A DNA stretch of 64,000 nt from Vagococcus allomyrinae (GTDB lineage: Bacteria; Bacillota; Bacilli; Lactobacillales; Vagococcaceae): the NCBI RefSeq assembly GCF_017829975.1, contig NZ_JAEEGA010000016.1, forward strand, positions 1 through 64,000. Reading direction: 5' to 3'. Shown piece after piece: positions 33,478 to 40,941 of the stretch. How positions within the stretch are numbered: position 1 is the first letter of the stretch; the number at the start of each line of letters is the position of its first letter. The position numbers were made by a program, and so were the translations under genes. The notes beneath the pieces were generated by a model. That model was not told where the DNA came from. It ran no database searches and saw only the letters and a program-made list of their open reading frames with translations.

Positions 33478-35184
33478 TTGACTATGGTTAAACAGGACGG
33501 ATTTAAGACACTGATTGATTATTTATCGTTATTAGGAATTGATTCTTATGCTGGCGTAACAGGTGGAGGCGTGGTTCACTATTTGAAATACCTCACGCCT
33601 TATCAACCGGCGCAACAAGCAGCGTCGCTGTTCACAATCAGCGAATACCCAGCAGGCTTTATCCCACTAGGGCATTACCTTGCTACTGGTAAAGTATCGG
33701 CAGCGATTGCCACCACAGGGGCGGCCACTAAGTTGCTATCCTGCGGACTCAGTGATGCTAAACTTCACGATATTCCTTCCGTCTACATTTTTCCAGTATC
33801 GACAATCCTTCATACCGAAGACAGTGCGTTACAGGATTCCTCTGTTTATGGCAGTAATATTGTCCAACAATTACTGGCGGAGTTTCCCCAGCAGGTGTTT
33901 CTTTTAGACAATCCTTTTACCTTTGCTAACCAATTAGAACTGGCAAAACAAAGCTTACTGTCGCGAAAGCCCGTGATTTTTTTGTTAGATAATGAAAAGA
34001 TGGCTTTGCCAGTCAATCATTTACCAGTAAACATCGCGGATCCTCAGGACAAAACCGCAGAAATAGCTGAATTTGTTCAGCTGTTGCAGGAAACGGTCAA
34101 AGATCGACGGGTTTTGCTGTTAGTTGGTGAAGCAGGGCTCCACGAGCCAAAGATCAGACAACTGACCACGGCAGTTAGCCAAGCGTTACAGGCGGCGACT
34201 GTTTGGAGTATGAATGGTGGAAATTGTGTTGAAAGCTCGAATCCTTATGGTTATGGTTATATCTCCTTTGGTGGGAATGATCAAGCCTTGGACATCTGGG
34301 CGTCGGTTAATCAAGAAGACGTTGTGCTATGTATTGGGATCACACCAGATGAATACACAACCGATTTAAAGAAAATTCCGGCGGGCGATGTTTTCTTCAT
34401 AACAGGGATTGAAAATGCTTATGGGCAAATCAGAGGAAGTTATCAACACAGCGTTCAACATCAGCTACATCAGATCTGCGCTTCTGTTAGTCAGGTCTTG
34501 GAGGCCGTTGTGACAGCCGGGAAAGAGGCACCTTTTTCCACTCAGGCTTGTCCCGTTGCTCCTGAGAATTTGAATAATCGCCAGCTGCTGGCACCACAAA
34601 GAGGTTATGCGGACATGGTGGAGGTTTATCAGCGTTTGTACCATTGGTGGCAGCCAAATAGTGTGGTGATCAGTGATGTGTGTTTGGCTTATAAAGATTA
34701 TCAATATGTGACCCAAAGACCTAATGAGTTGATCACCTACTTTGCTTTTTATCGGGGATCAGCCATGGGCGGTGCCTTTGGTGCGGCAGTGGGAGCAAAG
34801 CTAGCAGCACCGGATAAACGAGTGTATTTGTTTAGTGGAGATGGTTGTTTTAGGTTGTACGGTGGCAGTTTAAACGAAGCCAAAGATTTAGGAATCGTCT
34901 TATTTTTACTGGATAATCACACCTATTCGATCGTCGCTCAAGGATTGCCGGCAATTTTACCGAGCGTTGAGCCCGAACGGTTTCACGATAGGCTAGACGG
35001 CATTGATTATGGCAAAATGGCTGAAGCATCTGGGTGGTTAAGCTATTCATTATTAGCCGATTTAAGCAACTTTGAAGAAATTTTAGCGGAAATAGCACAA
35101 ACGAAGCACCGGTCAATCTTAGTGACGATACCAGTGGATCCTGAACAAGTTTTAGGTCAGAACCCACGAGTTCGCAATTTATAG
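33478..35184 (+). CDS. Thiamine-diphosphate-dependent enzyme of unknown substrate
   Basis: A 568-residue protein with the three-domain plan of the pyruvate decarboxylase/acetolactate synthase family. The PYR domain has the activating Glu in LFTISEYPAGFIPLGHYLATGK (about 53), the central domain has LLLVGEAGLHEPK, and the PP domain has the ThDP/Mg motif FSGDGCF...LLDN (about 455-482) with 25-30 residues between GDG and N. It does not closely match AlsS, IlvB, MenD or Pox. TTG 33478 is best spaced from GAGAGGAAG; ATG 33484 is an alternative. The MEKHLA gene follows 14 bases downstream. Probably a decarboxylase or carboligase for a specialised 2-oxo acid. Confidence 0.8.
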   Translation: MTMVKQDGFKTLIDYLSLLGIDSYAGVTGGGVVHYLKYLTPYQPAQQAASLFTISEYPAGFIPLGHYLATGKVSAAIATTGAATKLLSCGLSDAKLHDIPSVYIFPVSTILHTEDSALQDSSVYGSNIVQQLLAEFPQQVFLLDNPFTFANQLELAKQSLLSRKPVIFLLDNEKMALPVNHLPVNIADPQDKTAEIAEFVQLLQETVKDRRVLLLVGEAGLHEPKIRQLTTAVSQALQAATVWSMNGGNCVESSNPYGYGYISFGGNDQALDIWASVNQEDVVLCIGITPDEYTTDLKKIPAGDVFFITGIENAYGQIRGSYQHSVQHQLHQICASVSQVLEAVVTAGKEAPFSTQACPVAPENLNNRQLLAPQRGYADMVEVYQRLYHWWQPNSVVISDVCLAYKDYQYVTQRPNELITYFAFYRGSAMGGAFGAAVGAKLAAPDKRVYLFSGDGCFRLYGGSLNEAKDLGIVLFLLDNHTYSIVAQGLPAILPSVEPERFHDRLDGIDYGKMAEASGWLSYSLLADLSNFEEILAEIAQTKHRSILVTIPVDPEQVLGQNPRVRNL

Positions 35185-35198
35185 AAAGCAGGGATAGC

Positions 35199-35654
35199 AT
35201 GACTCCTCAAGAACGTAACCAGCTGATCGGCTTATTAGACCAATCTTATGAGCAGTGGACGGGGCAAGGCTTGCCAGTTCCTAGTGAACGGGCGAAGCAG
35301 CGACTTGAATGGTTGGATCAGCACTCACCTTATGGTCTATTGATTCAAAATACAGAACCAGACCCGCTGTTTATTTATGCCAACCAGCAAGCTCAACTTA
35401 TTTTTGGCTATAGTTTAGCGGAGTTTTTGGCTACTCCTGCCAGCCAAAGTGCCCCGCCTGAAAGACAGCAAGAGCGCAACTTAATGCTAGCAGAGGTAGC
35501 GAATAAGGGTATATCTAACAACTATCGTGGCACGAGAATTAGGAAGGATGGTCAATTGTTTGAGATAGAAGGCAGTATCTGGAAAGTCCTTGGGAAATCA
35601 GGCGAAATGTTGGGGATTGCGGCCATGATTTGGTCTAAGGAAGTGAGCTCTTAG
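35199..35654 (+). CDS. MEKHLA (PAS-like) domain protein
   Basis: A 151-residue protein that is a single PAS-like MEKHLA domain. SYEQWTGQGL leads into LEWLDQHSPYGLLIQNTEPDPLFIYANQQAQLIFGYSLAEFLATPASQSAPPERQQER and then the return strand YRGTRIRKDGQLFEIEGSIWKVL. MEKHLA domains are best known from plant HD-ZIP III proteins and occur as small single-domain proteins in bacteria; their ligand is not established. It sits 14 bases after the ThDP-enzyme gene and shares its transcript, followed by a terminator. Confidence 0.75.
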   Translation: MTPQERNQLIGLLDQSYEQWTGQGLPVPSERAKQRLEWLDQHSPYGLLIQNTEPDPLFIYANQQAQLIFGYSLAEFLATPASQSAPPERQQERNLMLAEVANKGISNNYRGTRIRKDGQLFEIEGSIWKVLGKSGEMLGIAAMIWSKEVSS

Positions 35655-35678
35655 CATCGTTCAGCTGACATAAAAGCG

Positions 35679-35708
35679 AAAAAGGCACACGACGTGGTGC
35701 CTTTTTTT
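35679..35708 (+). terminator. Terminator of the ThDP-enzyme/MEKHLA operon
   Basis: AAAAAGGCAC pairs with GTGCCTTTTT around about 8 bases, followed by more T. It lies 25 bases past the MEKHLA stop. Confidence 0.85.
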
Positions 35709-35807
35709 GCTGGTTTTTAGAGATGCTTCTGTTACACTAATATGATAGGCGACTCAGGCATGTCAGAGTGAGTGTGTCGGCGAATCCCTTGGAGAGGTTG
35801 TGGCAAT

Positions 35808-36314
35808 ATGAAAAGCGAGGTTTCATTAAAAGCACGAATGAAAGAAATAGTGGTCGATTATTTTTTTATAGTTGGCTACCTACTGTTGTTAGGTCTGATT
35901 AGCGTACTAAGTTATTCTCTTATTTTTAAAGGCATGCCAACCTTTACAAAATTAGAATCGCAGCTAGTAGCGACTTTTTGTTCGGTTGTCCCACTTGTTT
36001 TTATCTTTTCTTATCTGGACTACCAAAAACCATCTGGCTCATATGGAAAGAGGGTTTCTGGACTCAAGGTGGCGTACGGTACTTACTTTTTCCGGTATAG
36101 TTTATTAAGAAATTGTCTTAAGTTTCTTCCGTGGCAGCTTGCTCATATCGGCGTGATTGAAGGTGTATACACAGGTTTCACGTCGATTGCTTCAATGATA
36201 TTGCCTTCGGTGAGTCTGCTCCTTCTTGTTTTGATGTTGGGAATGGTGATTTTTAGGGATGATAGGCGTCACTTAGGAGATATGCTGGCAAAAACAGTCG
36301 TTGTCAACCAGTAA
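35808..36314 (+). CDS. RDD-family membrane protein
   Basis: A 168-residue membrane protein with the RDD pattern: R and D in SLKARMKEIVVDYFFIVGYLLLL, then a polar loop KPSGSYGKRVSGLKV, RNCLKFLPW and a final DDRRHLGDMLAKTVVV. Three to four membrane segments. RDD proteins are widespread and have been linked to ion or osmotic responses; function here is unknown. The start is ATG 35808, since the upstream frame to 35772 lacks a site; GGAGAGG lies 10 bases before it. The GNAT gene follows 17 bases later. Confidence 0.8.
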   Translation: MKSEVSLKARMKEIVVDYFFIVGYLLLLGLISVLSYSLIFKGMPTFTKLESQLVATFCSVVPLVFIFSYLDYQKPSGSYGKRVSGLKVAYGTYFFRYSLLRNCLKFLPWQLAHIGVIEGVYTGFTSIASMILPSVSLLLLVLMLGMVIFRDDRRHLGDMLAKTVVVNQ

Positions 36315-36331
36315 TGTAAGAGGAGGATCCC

Positions 36332-36739
36332 ATGCTTATTAAAATGGAAAAGATTAGTGAAGAGGTCAGCCAACTGTTAGCTTTAGCGGCATCTGCAAAT
36401 AAGTTGGCAAGTGAGTTGGAAAACTATTTAAACCAGAAGAATCGCACCTTGTATCTCTATTATCAGGAAAACTGCTTAGTGGGATGCATTGGCGTTGATC
36501 AATTAGCAGGCGATCAGTTAGAAATCACTCACATTGCCACGGCAGTCAGTAACCGAGGTCAGGGAATCGGTCGATCGATGATTGACTTTGTGTTAGTGCG
36601 CCATGCTCCGACTGTCATGTTTGCTGAAACAGATGCAGAGGCCCTAGGCTTTTATCAACAAACTGGCTTTGAAAGCGACAGTCTGGGTGAAAAGTATCCT
36701 GGTGTTGAACGGTTTTATTGTTCGTATGTGCCTGATTAG
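36332..36739 (+). CDS. GNAT-family N-acetyltransferase
   Basis: A 135-residue GNAT protein. The acetyl-CoA-binding stretch ITHIATAVSNRGQGIGRSMIDFVLVRH (about 69-95; R/Q-G-x-G-x-G/S form) and the final FYQQTGFESDSLGEKYPGVERFYCSYV are typical of small amino-group acetyltransferases. It follows the RDD gene by 17 bases with AGGAGGATCCC before ATG, so both are probably on one transcript. Substrate unknown. Confidence 0.87.
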   Translation: MLIKMEKISEEVSQLLALAASANKLASELENYLNQKNRTLYLYYQENCLVGCIGVDQLAGDQLEITHIATAVSNRGQGIGRSMIDFVLVRHAPTVMFAETDAEALGFYQQTGFESDSLGEKYPGVERFYCSYVPD

Positions 36740-36811
36740 TTCTAGTAGGAACATATTCTTGATGGTGTGGTCAAAGGAAATAACAGTGTTTAATCACATT
36801 ACTTTCAAGCC

Positions 36812-36850
36812 AAAAGGCTCAACCTAAATTACCTAGGTTGAGCCTTTTTT
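36812..36850. terminator. Bidirectional terminator
   Basis: AAAAGGCTCAACCTA pairs with TAGGTTGAGCCTTTTTT around 12 bases. It lies between the GNAT gene and the convergent APH-like gene, whose stop codon overlaps its edge. Confidence 0.88.
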
Positions 36851-37727
36851 AGGCATTATCTGCCAGTACTTGCTGAATCACAGCAACCGCCTCAAGATAG
36901 CGGGAGTGATCCTTATGTTGCCATTCTTCAACGGTGATCAGAGCTTTCCACAGTGCCCAGCCCTTGGCCCGCTGCCAGACATCAACAGAATAAGAAAAAC
37001 AATTTTTAAAGGTCTGTTGACTTTGGCCTTCGAAAAAAGTCCAGGCCATTACCAAGTCGCAGCTAGGGTCCCCTGTGCCGAGGACGCCATAGTCGATTAC
37101 GGCTGACAAGCGGCCGTCTCTGACTAGCATGTTTGTCGGAGCCACATCACCATGGACCCAGACAGGGGGAGACGACCAGTGTGTTTCCAGTGCGGTTTGC
37201 CAAATCGTCGCCAACACTTGCCGATCCCCTTGAAGGTTTAAGTCTTGATTGGCTAAAACGCGAGCGACATCGTGATGGTAAGTTGCTAAGTCACCGCCGC
37301 GATAATAATTATGTAAACCTGCTGGTGGGCCTTCCTGACAGTCGATCTTTTGAAGGGCGATGAGAAAATCTGCTAAATCACTAGCAAATTGATTGAGATC
37401 AGCAATCGGCCCTTCACTAGCTGTCTTGCCTGGTAACCAATGACAGATGGACCAAGCAAAGGGATAGCCAAATTCCGGTTTCCCAATGGCCATTTGCTGG
37501 GTGATGGGCAGGCTTAGTTGCTGCTGTAAGTATGGCAACCACTTGCTCTCTTTCGTGACTTGGGCGGCATAACCTTCGGCACTAGGCAAACGAACAGATA
37601 GTTGGTTTCCGAGATGAAATGTTCGATTATCGTGGCCACTTTTGGCGACTGGCCTAATGGGCAAATGAGCATATGCTGGAAATTGGCTACTAATCAGCAT
37701 GTTTACTAGTTCGGTGTTGATGTTCAT
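36849..37727 (-). CDS. APH-type phosphotransferase (aminoglycoside/choline kinase fold)
   Basis: A 292-residue kinase of the APH/choline-kinase superfamily. The N-lobe has KSGHDNRTFHLGNQLSVRLP (nucleotide loop). The catalytic loop WVHGDVAPTNMLV (H-G-D-x(4)-N, about 191-203) is followed by the metal-binding LSAVIDYGVLGTGDPSCDL. This branch (PF01636) includes macrolide and aminoglycoside kinases, but most chromosomal members have metabolic or unknown substrates. Nothing nearby suggests an antibiotic locus, and I would not call resistance. GAGGAG precedes the ATG. Confidence 0.85.
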   Translation of the reverse strand: MNINTELVNMLISSQFPAYAHLPIRPVAKSGHDNRTFHLGNQLSVRLPSAEGYAAQVTKESKWLPYLQQQLSLPITQQMAIGKPEFGYPFAWSICHWLPGKTASEGPIADLNQFASDLADFLIALQKIDCQEGPPAGLHNYYRGGDLATYHHDVARVLANQDLNLQGDRQVLATIWQTALETHWSSPPVWVHGDVAPTNMLVRDGRLSAVIDYGVLGTGDPSCDLVMAWTFFEGQSQQTFKNCFSYSVDVWQRAKGWALWKALITVEEWQHKDHSRYLEAVAVIQQVLADNA

Positions 37728-37795
37728 AAGTGTCTCCTCTGGTTTGTTGGTACTGTTAGTATATCATAGGAAGTGGTTAACTTAAGTCTCTTTTA

Positions 37796-37823
37796 TTGAC
37801 AATCGAGCCATAAGGAATATAAT
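37796..37823 (+). promoter_or_regulatory. Promoter of nagR-nagA
   Basis: TTGACA (37796-37801), 16 bases, TATAAT (37818-37823): both hexamers are consensus, with spacing one short of optimum. Confidence 0.85.
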
Positions 37824-37864
37824 AAACTTAACAAAACTTAAATAAATACTTATAAAAACTTAAA
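37824..37864 (+). promoter_or_regulatory. Four phased ACTTA repeats, likely DeoR-family operator
   Basis: The pentamer ACTTA (in AAACTTAA context) occurs at 37826, 37836, 37848 and 37858. Steps of 10, 12 and 10 bases keep them on one face of the helix. They run from the -10 box to just before the ribosome site, which suits repression by the DeoR-family product of the first gene. Confidence 0.65.
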
Positions 37865-37875
37865 AAGAGGACAGC

Positions 37876-38655
37876 ATGAACCAACAAGAAAGAGTGGCGA
37901 AGATTTTAGCCATGTTAGAGGAGCAACCCAAAATTTCTCAAGAAGAGCTCATGAGCCTGTTTGCTATTTCGAAAGACACGGCTCGCAGGGATATTGTGAA
38001 ATTAGTGGAAAGTGGTTTAGCAGAAAGGTATCCTGGAGGAATTTCCCGTCCGGTACTAAAGGCCCAGATTGAAACCTATAGCCGTCGTTTGATTAAGGAT
38101 GCGACAGAAAAACAACGAATTGCTCAAGGGGCGCTTCAATTAATCCCCTTAGGAGGAACTATCTATTTAGATGTGTCAACGACAGTTCAATTTTTAGCTG
38201 CAAACTTGCCTGCCAAGAATGTGACAGTGGTAACCAATTCGATGGACAATGCCTTGGCGGTCTCGCCTAAAACAGGCAATCAGGTTTACCTTTTAGGTGG
38301 GTTCTTTAAGGCTGATTCTCGTTTGTTGGCTGGTGAGTCTGTTTTACAACAGTTGTCCCAGTTTAATTTTGATTGGGCATTTATCGGTGGCGCGGGACTG
38401 ACCGAGCAAGGGGTATTTTATTCTGAATTAGCAGACTGTCAATTAAAACAAACGGTTATTCACAATGCTCAAAAAGTTTGTTTACTCATCGACAGTAGTA
38501 AAATTAATCAGCAGTCGGCTTATAAAATTGGTTTTTCGGGCATCGATCTGATCATCACAGATCGTCCCTTAGGGGCTAGCTTGATGAAAGTCTTAGCAGC
38601 AGAGGAAATTGCTGTCATTATTGTGAAAGAAGGAGACGACCATGACCGTTATTAA
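37876..38655 (+). CDS. DeoR-family repressor, NagR/AgaR-like
   Basis: A 259-residue DeoR-type regulator. The winged helix RVAKILAMLEEQPKISQEELMSLFAISKDTARRDIVKLVESGL (4-46) is followed by the sugar-phosphate-isomerase-like ligand domain with LGGTIYLDVSTTVQFLA, VTNSMDNALAV, the LLGGFFKADSRLLAGESV strand and DWAFIGGAGL. It overlaps nagA by 14 bases, so both are made together and an amino-sugar phosphate is the likely effector. GAGGA lies before ATG. It probably controls its own operon via the phased repeats upstream. Confidence 0.88.
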   Translation: MNQQERVAKILAMLEEQPKISQEELMSLFAISKDTARRDIVKLVESGLAERYPGGISRPVLKAQIETYSRRLIKDATEKQRIAQGALQLIPLGGTIYLDVSTTVQFLAANLPAKNVTVVTNSMDNALAVSPKTGNQVYLLGGFFKADSRLLAGESVLQQLSQFNFDWAFIGGAGLTEQGVFYSELADCQLKQTVIHNAQKVCLLIDSSKINQQSAYKIGFSGIDLIITDRPLGASLMKVLAAEEIAVIIVKEGDDHDRY

Positions 38656-39787
38656 ACAGGTTAAAATCATCCAAGAAGGAAAAGTTGTTGCGGCAACGGT
38701 TGTGACAAAAGGGAAATGGATCCAACAGGTCCTAATTAACGATGAGACCGGGCTGTCAGACAGTCATCAAGGGGATGTAGTTGACGGAGGCAACCAATTG
38801 CTGATTCCAGGAATGATCGATGTTCACATTCATGGGGCTCATAATTTTGATATGATGGATGGCACTGTCGAGAGTATTCAGGCTGTTTCAAGGGCCTGTG
38901 CGGAAACAGGTTGCACTAGTTTTTTAGTTACATCAGTGAGTTCTAGCTTGGAAGCACTACTGAAAATGATTGAGCAAACCAAGAAAGTTGTTGGCAAAGA
39001 AGAAGGGGCTAAAATTGCTGGGATTCATTTAGAGGGTCCTTATCTTAATGTTGAAAAGAAAGGCATGCAGAACCCAGCTTATTTACGCCATCCCAATTTA
39101 GCTGAGATGGCGGCTATTTTTGAAGTAGCAGAAGGGTTGATCAAGATGGTGACCATTGCACCGGAGTTACCTGGTGGGATCGAGCTGATTGAGTGGCTAA
39201 AAGCCAAGGATGTTGTGGTGGCGATTGCCCATTCCAATGCTACCTATGAGGAAGCTCAAGTCGCCTTTAGTAAGGGGGCCTCTCATATCACGCATTGTTT
39301 TAACGCCATGCCGGGAATTCATCATCGAGCTCCTGGGCTAGTGACAGCCGCCTTAGAAGATGATGACGTCAGTGTTCAAGCGATTGTTGATGGGGTCCAT
39401 CTTCATCCGGGAATCGTTCGATTGCTACATAAGATCAAAGGCGCTGATAAGATGGTGTTGACAACGGATGCCTTGCAGGCCATGGGGGTTGGAGATGGCG
39501 ATTATTTATTCGGTGGTCATCAAGTGACGGTTAAAGAGGGTGTGGCTCGTTTACAGGATGGGACATTGGCTTCTAGTACCGTGACGATGAACCGTTCCCT
39601 CCAGCTAAGTACGTCCTTTGGGATTCCTTTAGAGGATGGGATTCAGATGGCGGCTAAAACACCGGCGATGATATTGGGCAAGGCAGAAGTAGGGCAAATC
39701 AAGGAAGGCTTGATCGCGGATCTAGTCTTAATTGATGAAAGCTTTAACGTGAATAAAACATGGATCGATGGGCGGCTTTATTGCTAA
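38642..39787 (+). CDS. nagA: N-acetylglucosamine-6-phosphate deacetylase
   Basis: A 381-residue NagA of the amidohydrolase superfamily. Metal and substrate residues are IDVHIHGAHNFDMMDG (about 58-73), GIHLEGPYLN (about 126-135), VAIAHSNATYEEA (about 192), THCFNAMPGIHHRAPG (about 219-234) and the catalytic Asp in LTTDALQAMGVGDG (about 277). It removes acetate from GlcNAc-6-P, feeding glucosamine-6-P into glycolysis or wall synthesis. Start AGGAGACGACC-ATG inside the end of the regulator gene. nagB is not adjacent. Confidence 0.95.
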   Translation: MTVIKQVKIIQEGKVVAATVVTKGKWIQQVLINDETGLSDSHQGDVVDGGNQLLIPGMIDVHIHGAHNFDMMDGTVESIQAVSRACAETGCTSFLVTSVSSSLEALLKMIEQTKKVVGKEEGAKIAGIHLEGPYLNVEKKGMQNPAYLRHPNLAEMAAIFEVAEGLIKMVTIAPELPGGIELIEWLKAKDVVVAIAHSNATYEEAQVAFSKGASHITHCFNAMPGIHHRAPGLVTAALEDDDVSVQAIVDGVHLHPGIVRLLHKIKGADKMVLTTDALQAMGVGDGDYLFGGHQVTVKEGVARLQDGTLASSTVTMNRSLQLSTSFGIPLEDGIQMAAKTPAMILGKAEVGQIKEGLIADLVLIDESFNVNKTWIDGRLYC

Positions 39788-39869
39788 TTTACTGAAAATG
39801 ACTGATTTTTCTGAATGTTCTTCATAAAAAAGACACACAATGGTGAAAAAAATTCGTTTATTCTTAACC

Positions 39870-39897
39870 TTGACTTAAGCTTTTAGCGGTATAGTAT
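39870..39897 (+). promoter_or_regulatory. Promoter ahead of the tRNA-like gene
   Basis: TTGACT (39870-39875), 16 bases, TAGTAT (39892-39897). A start about 8 bases on would leave a short leader before the tRNA-like sequence at 39925. Confidence 0.65.
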
Positions 39898-39924
39898 TAG
39901 TAGGTTAAGCAAACAACTTATTTT

Positions 39925-40011
39925 GTGGATGAACGTGGTGTTATACTCTTTGAGGATCTCAGTTGGTTCGTTCTCTGTACCGAGGTGTAGGTTCGAATCC
40001 TACCGTCCACG
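39925..40011 (+). tRNA. tRNA-like sequence, atypical or degenerate
   Basis: GTGGATG (39925-39931) pairs over 7 bp with CGTCCAC (40004-40010). The T arm GTAGG-TTCGAAT-CCTAC (39987-40003) is perfect, has the conserved TTCGAAT loop and abuts the 3' acceptor strand exactly as in a tRNA. The 55 bases between (39932-39986) do not fold into a normal D arm and anticodon arm, although CTCAGTTGGT resembles a D-loop. No anticodon can be named. A promoter lies upstream. It is either a tRNA pseudogene, a very unusual tRNA, or a tRNA-mimicking RNA. Confidence 0.5.
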
Positions 40012-40056
40012 CTTGTGCTTTGAGCACTTAATACCAGATGAAAGGATGTTTTATTT

Positions 40057-40170
40057 ATGAAGAAACTACTTGCTATTGGTTCGTCACTTTCGGCTCTTGT
40101 CGTCTTGGCGTACATGACTCACAAAGAGGTTAAACAGTTGAAAAAGCGTCAGCAAATCAGTGTTAATTAA
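40057..40170 (+). CDS. Small single-span membrane protein
   Basis: A 37-residue reading frame from ATG 40057, with AAAGGATG 9-10 bases upstream. MKKLLAIGSSLSALVVLAYM is a membrane segment or uncleaved signal, followed by a charged tail THKEVKQLKKRQQISVN. No family recognised. It is followed 10 bases later by a strong terminator and is downstream of the tRNA-like gene, possibly on the same transcript. Comparable tiny membrane proteins exist as stress or toxin peptides, but there is no antisense partner visible. Confidence 0.55.
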   Translation: MKKLLAIGSSLSALVVLAYMTHKEVKQLKKRQQISVN

Positions 40171-40180
40171 GGTTAAATCA

Positions 40181-40215
40181 GAGTCTGGGACTTAGGTCCT
40201 AGACTCATTTTTTTT
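40181..40215 (+). terminator. Terminator after the small membrane protein
   Basis: GAGTCTGGGAC and GTCCTAGACTC form a stem with a bulge, followed by ATTTTTTTT. It may also serve the convergent phosphatase gene. Confidence 0.85.
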
Positions 40216-40832
40216 CAACAATAATGAGAGGTATCGCTATAAGTCATGACCTCAACATCGCCATTTTTAAGGTTTAAGATGCTTAAACTGTTTGGTTCTA
40301 CATCTGGCAATTCATGCAACTCAGCTAGCTCACGTTGCAGCAAGGAGTTGATCAGTGTTTTGATTGTTAAACGGTGGGAAATGATGGCTATTTTTTGCTG
40401 AGGATGGGCGTTGATAATCTCATCGATAACGGCTCGGCTGCGGTTTTCCAGCATCTGAAAGGTTTCACCCCCATTATTTCCTTGGAAGTGGTGCGGGCTT
40501 TCCCAAAAACGTTGCCACTCCAAGGGCTCTTTTGCAGCAATTTCTTGGCGAGTTCGTCCTTCCCAAGTTCCCATGGCAATTTCCCGTAGCCGAGAATCGG
40601 TTTGCATATCCACCGTTAATTGCTGGGTCACGAGTTGCGCCGTTTTAAAGGCTCGTGGGCTGTCGCTAGTATAACAGGTTTCAATTGGCAGGCAAGCTAG
40701 TTTTCCAGCAAGTAGCTGAGCTTGTCTGATCCCTTGGCTAGTTAAGTCGGAATTTAATTGTCCTTGCATTCTTTTTTCGGCATTCCAAAGGGTTTCCCCG
40801 TGGCGTATTAAGTAGAGCTGTGTGTTGGTCAT
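40215..40832 (-). CDS. Histidine phosphatase-family protein (phosphoglycerate-mutase-like)
   Basis: A 205-residue histidine phosphatase. The catalytic RHGET lies in YLIRHGETLWNAEKRMQGQLNSDLTSQGIRQA (about 7-38), with TCYTSDSPRAFKTAQ (the second Arg), LREIAMGTWEGRT (acid Glu) and the second His in IAIISHRLTIKTLI (about 151). The MQGQLNSDLT form points to a small-molecule phosphatase (PhoE/GpmB-like) rather than the glycolytic mutase. Single gene with GGAGAC before ATG. Confidence 0.88.
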   Translation of the reverse strand: MTNTQLYLIRHGETLWNAEKRMQGQLNSDLTSQGIRQAQLLAGKLACLPIETCYTSDSPRAFKTAQLVTQQLTVDMQTDSRLREIAMGTWEGRTRQEIAAKEPLEWQRFWESPHHFQGNNGGETFQMLENRSRAVIDEIINAHPQQKIAIISHRLTIKTLINSLLQRELAELHELPDVEPNSLSILNLKNGDVEVMTYSDTSHYC

Positions 40833-40941
40833 CAGTTGTCTCCTTTCATAAGTCTATTGTTACTATATGTAAAAAAAGAAGTGTGTTCCAATACAAAATC
40901 TAGTATGATTTATATAGATAAGCTATGAAAGGGGTGACTTG

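Noticed and set aside
36849-37727. Antibiotic-resistance kinase
   Set aside because: The fold is APH-like, but nothing in sequence or context points to an aminoglycoside or macrolide substrate.
39918-40115. 65-residue minus-strand reading frame
   Set aside because: It runs antisense across the tRNA-like gene and the start of the small membrane protein, with no ribosome site.
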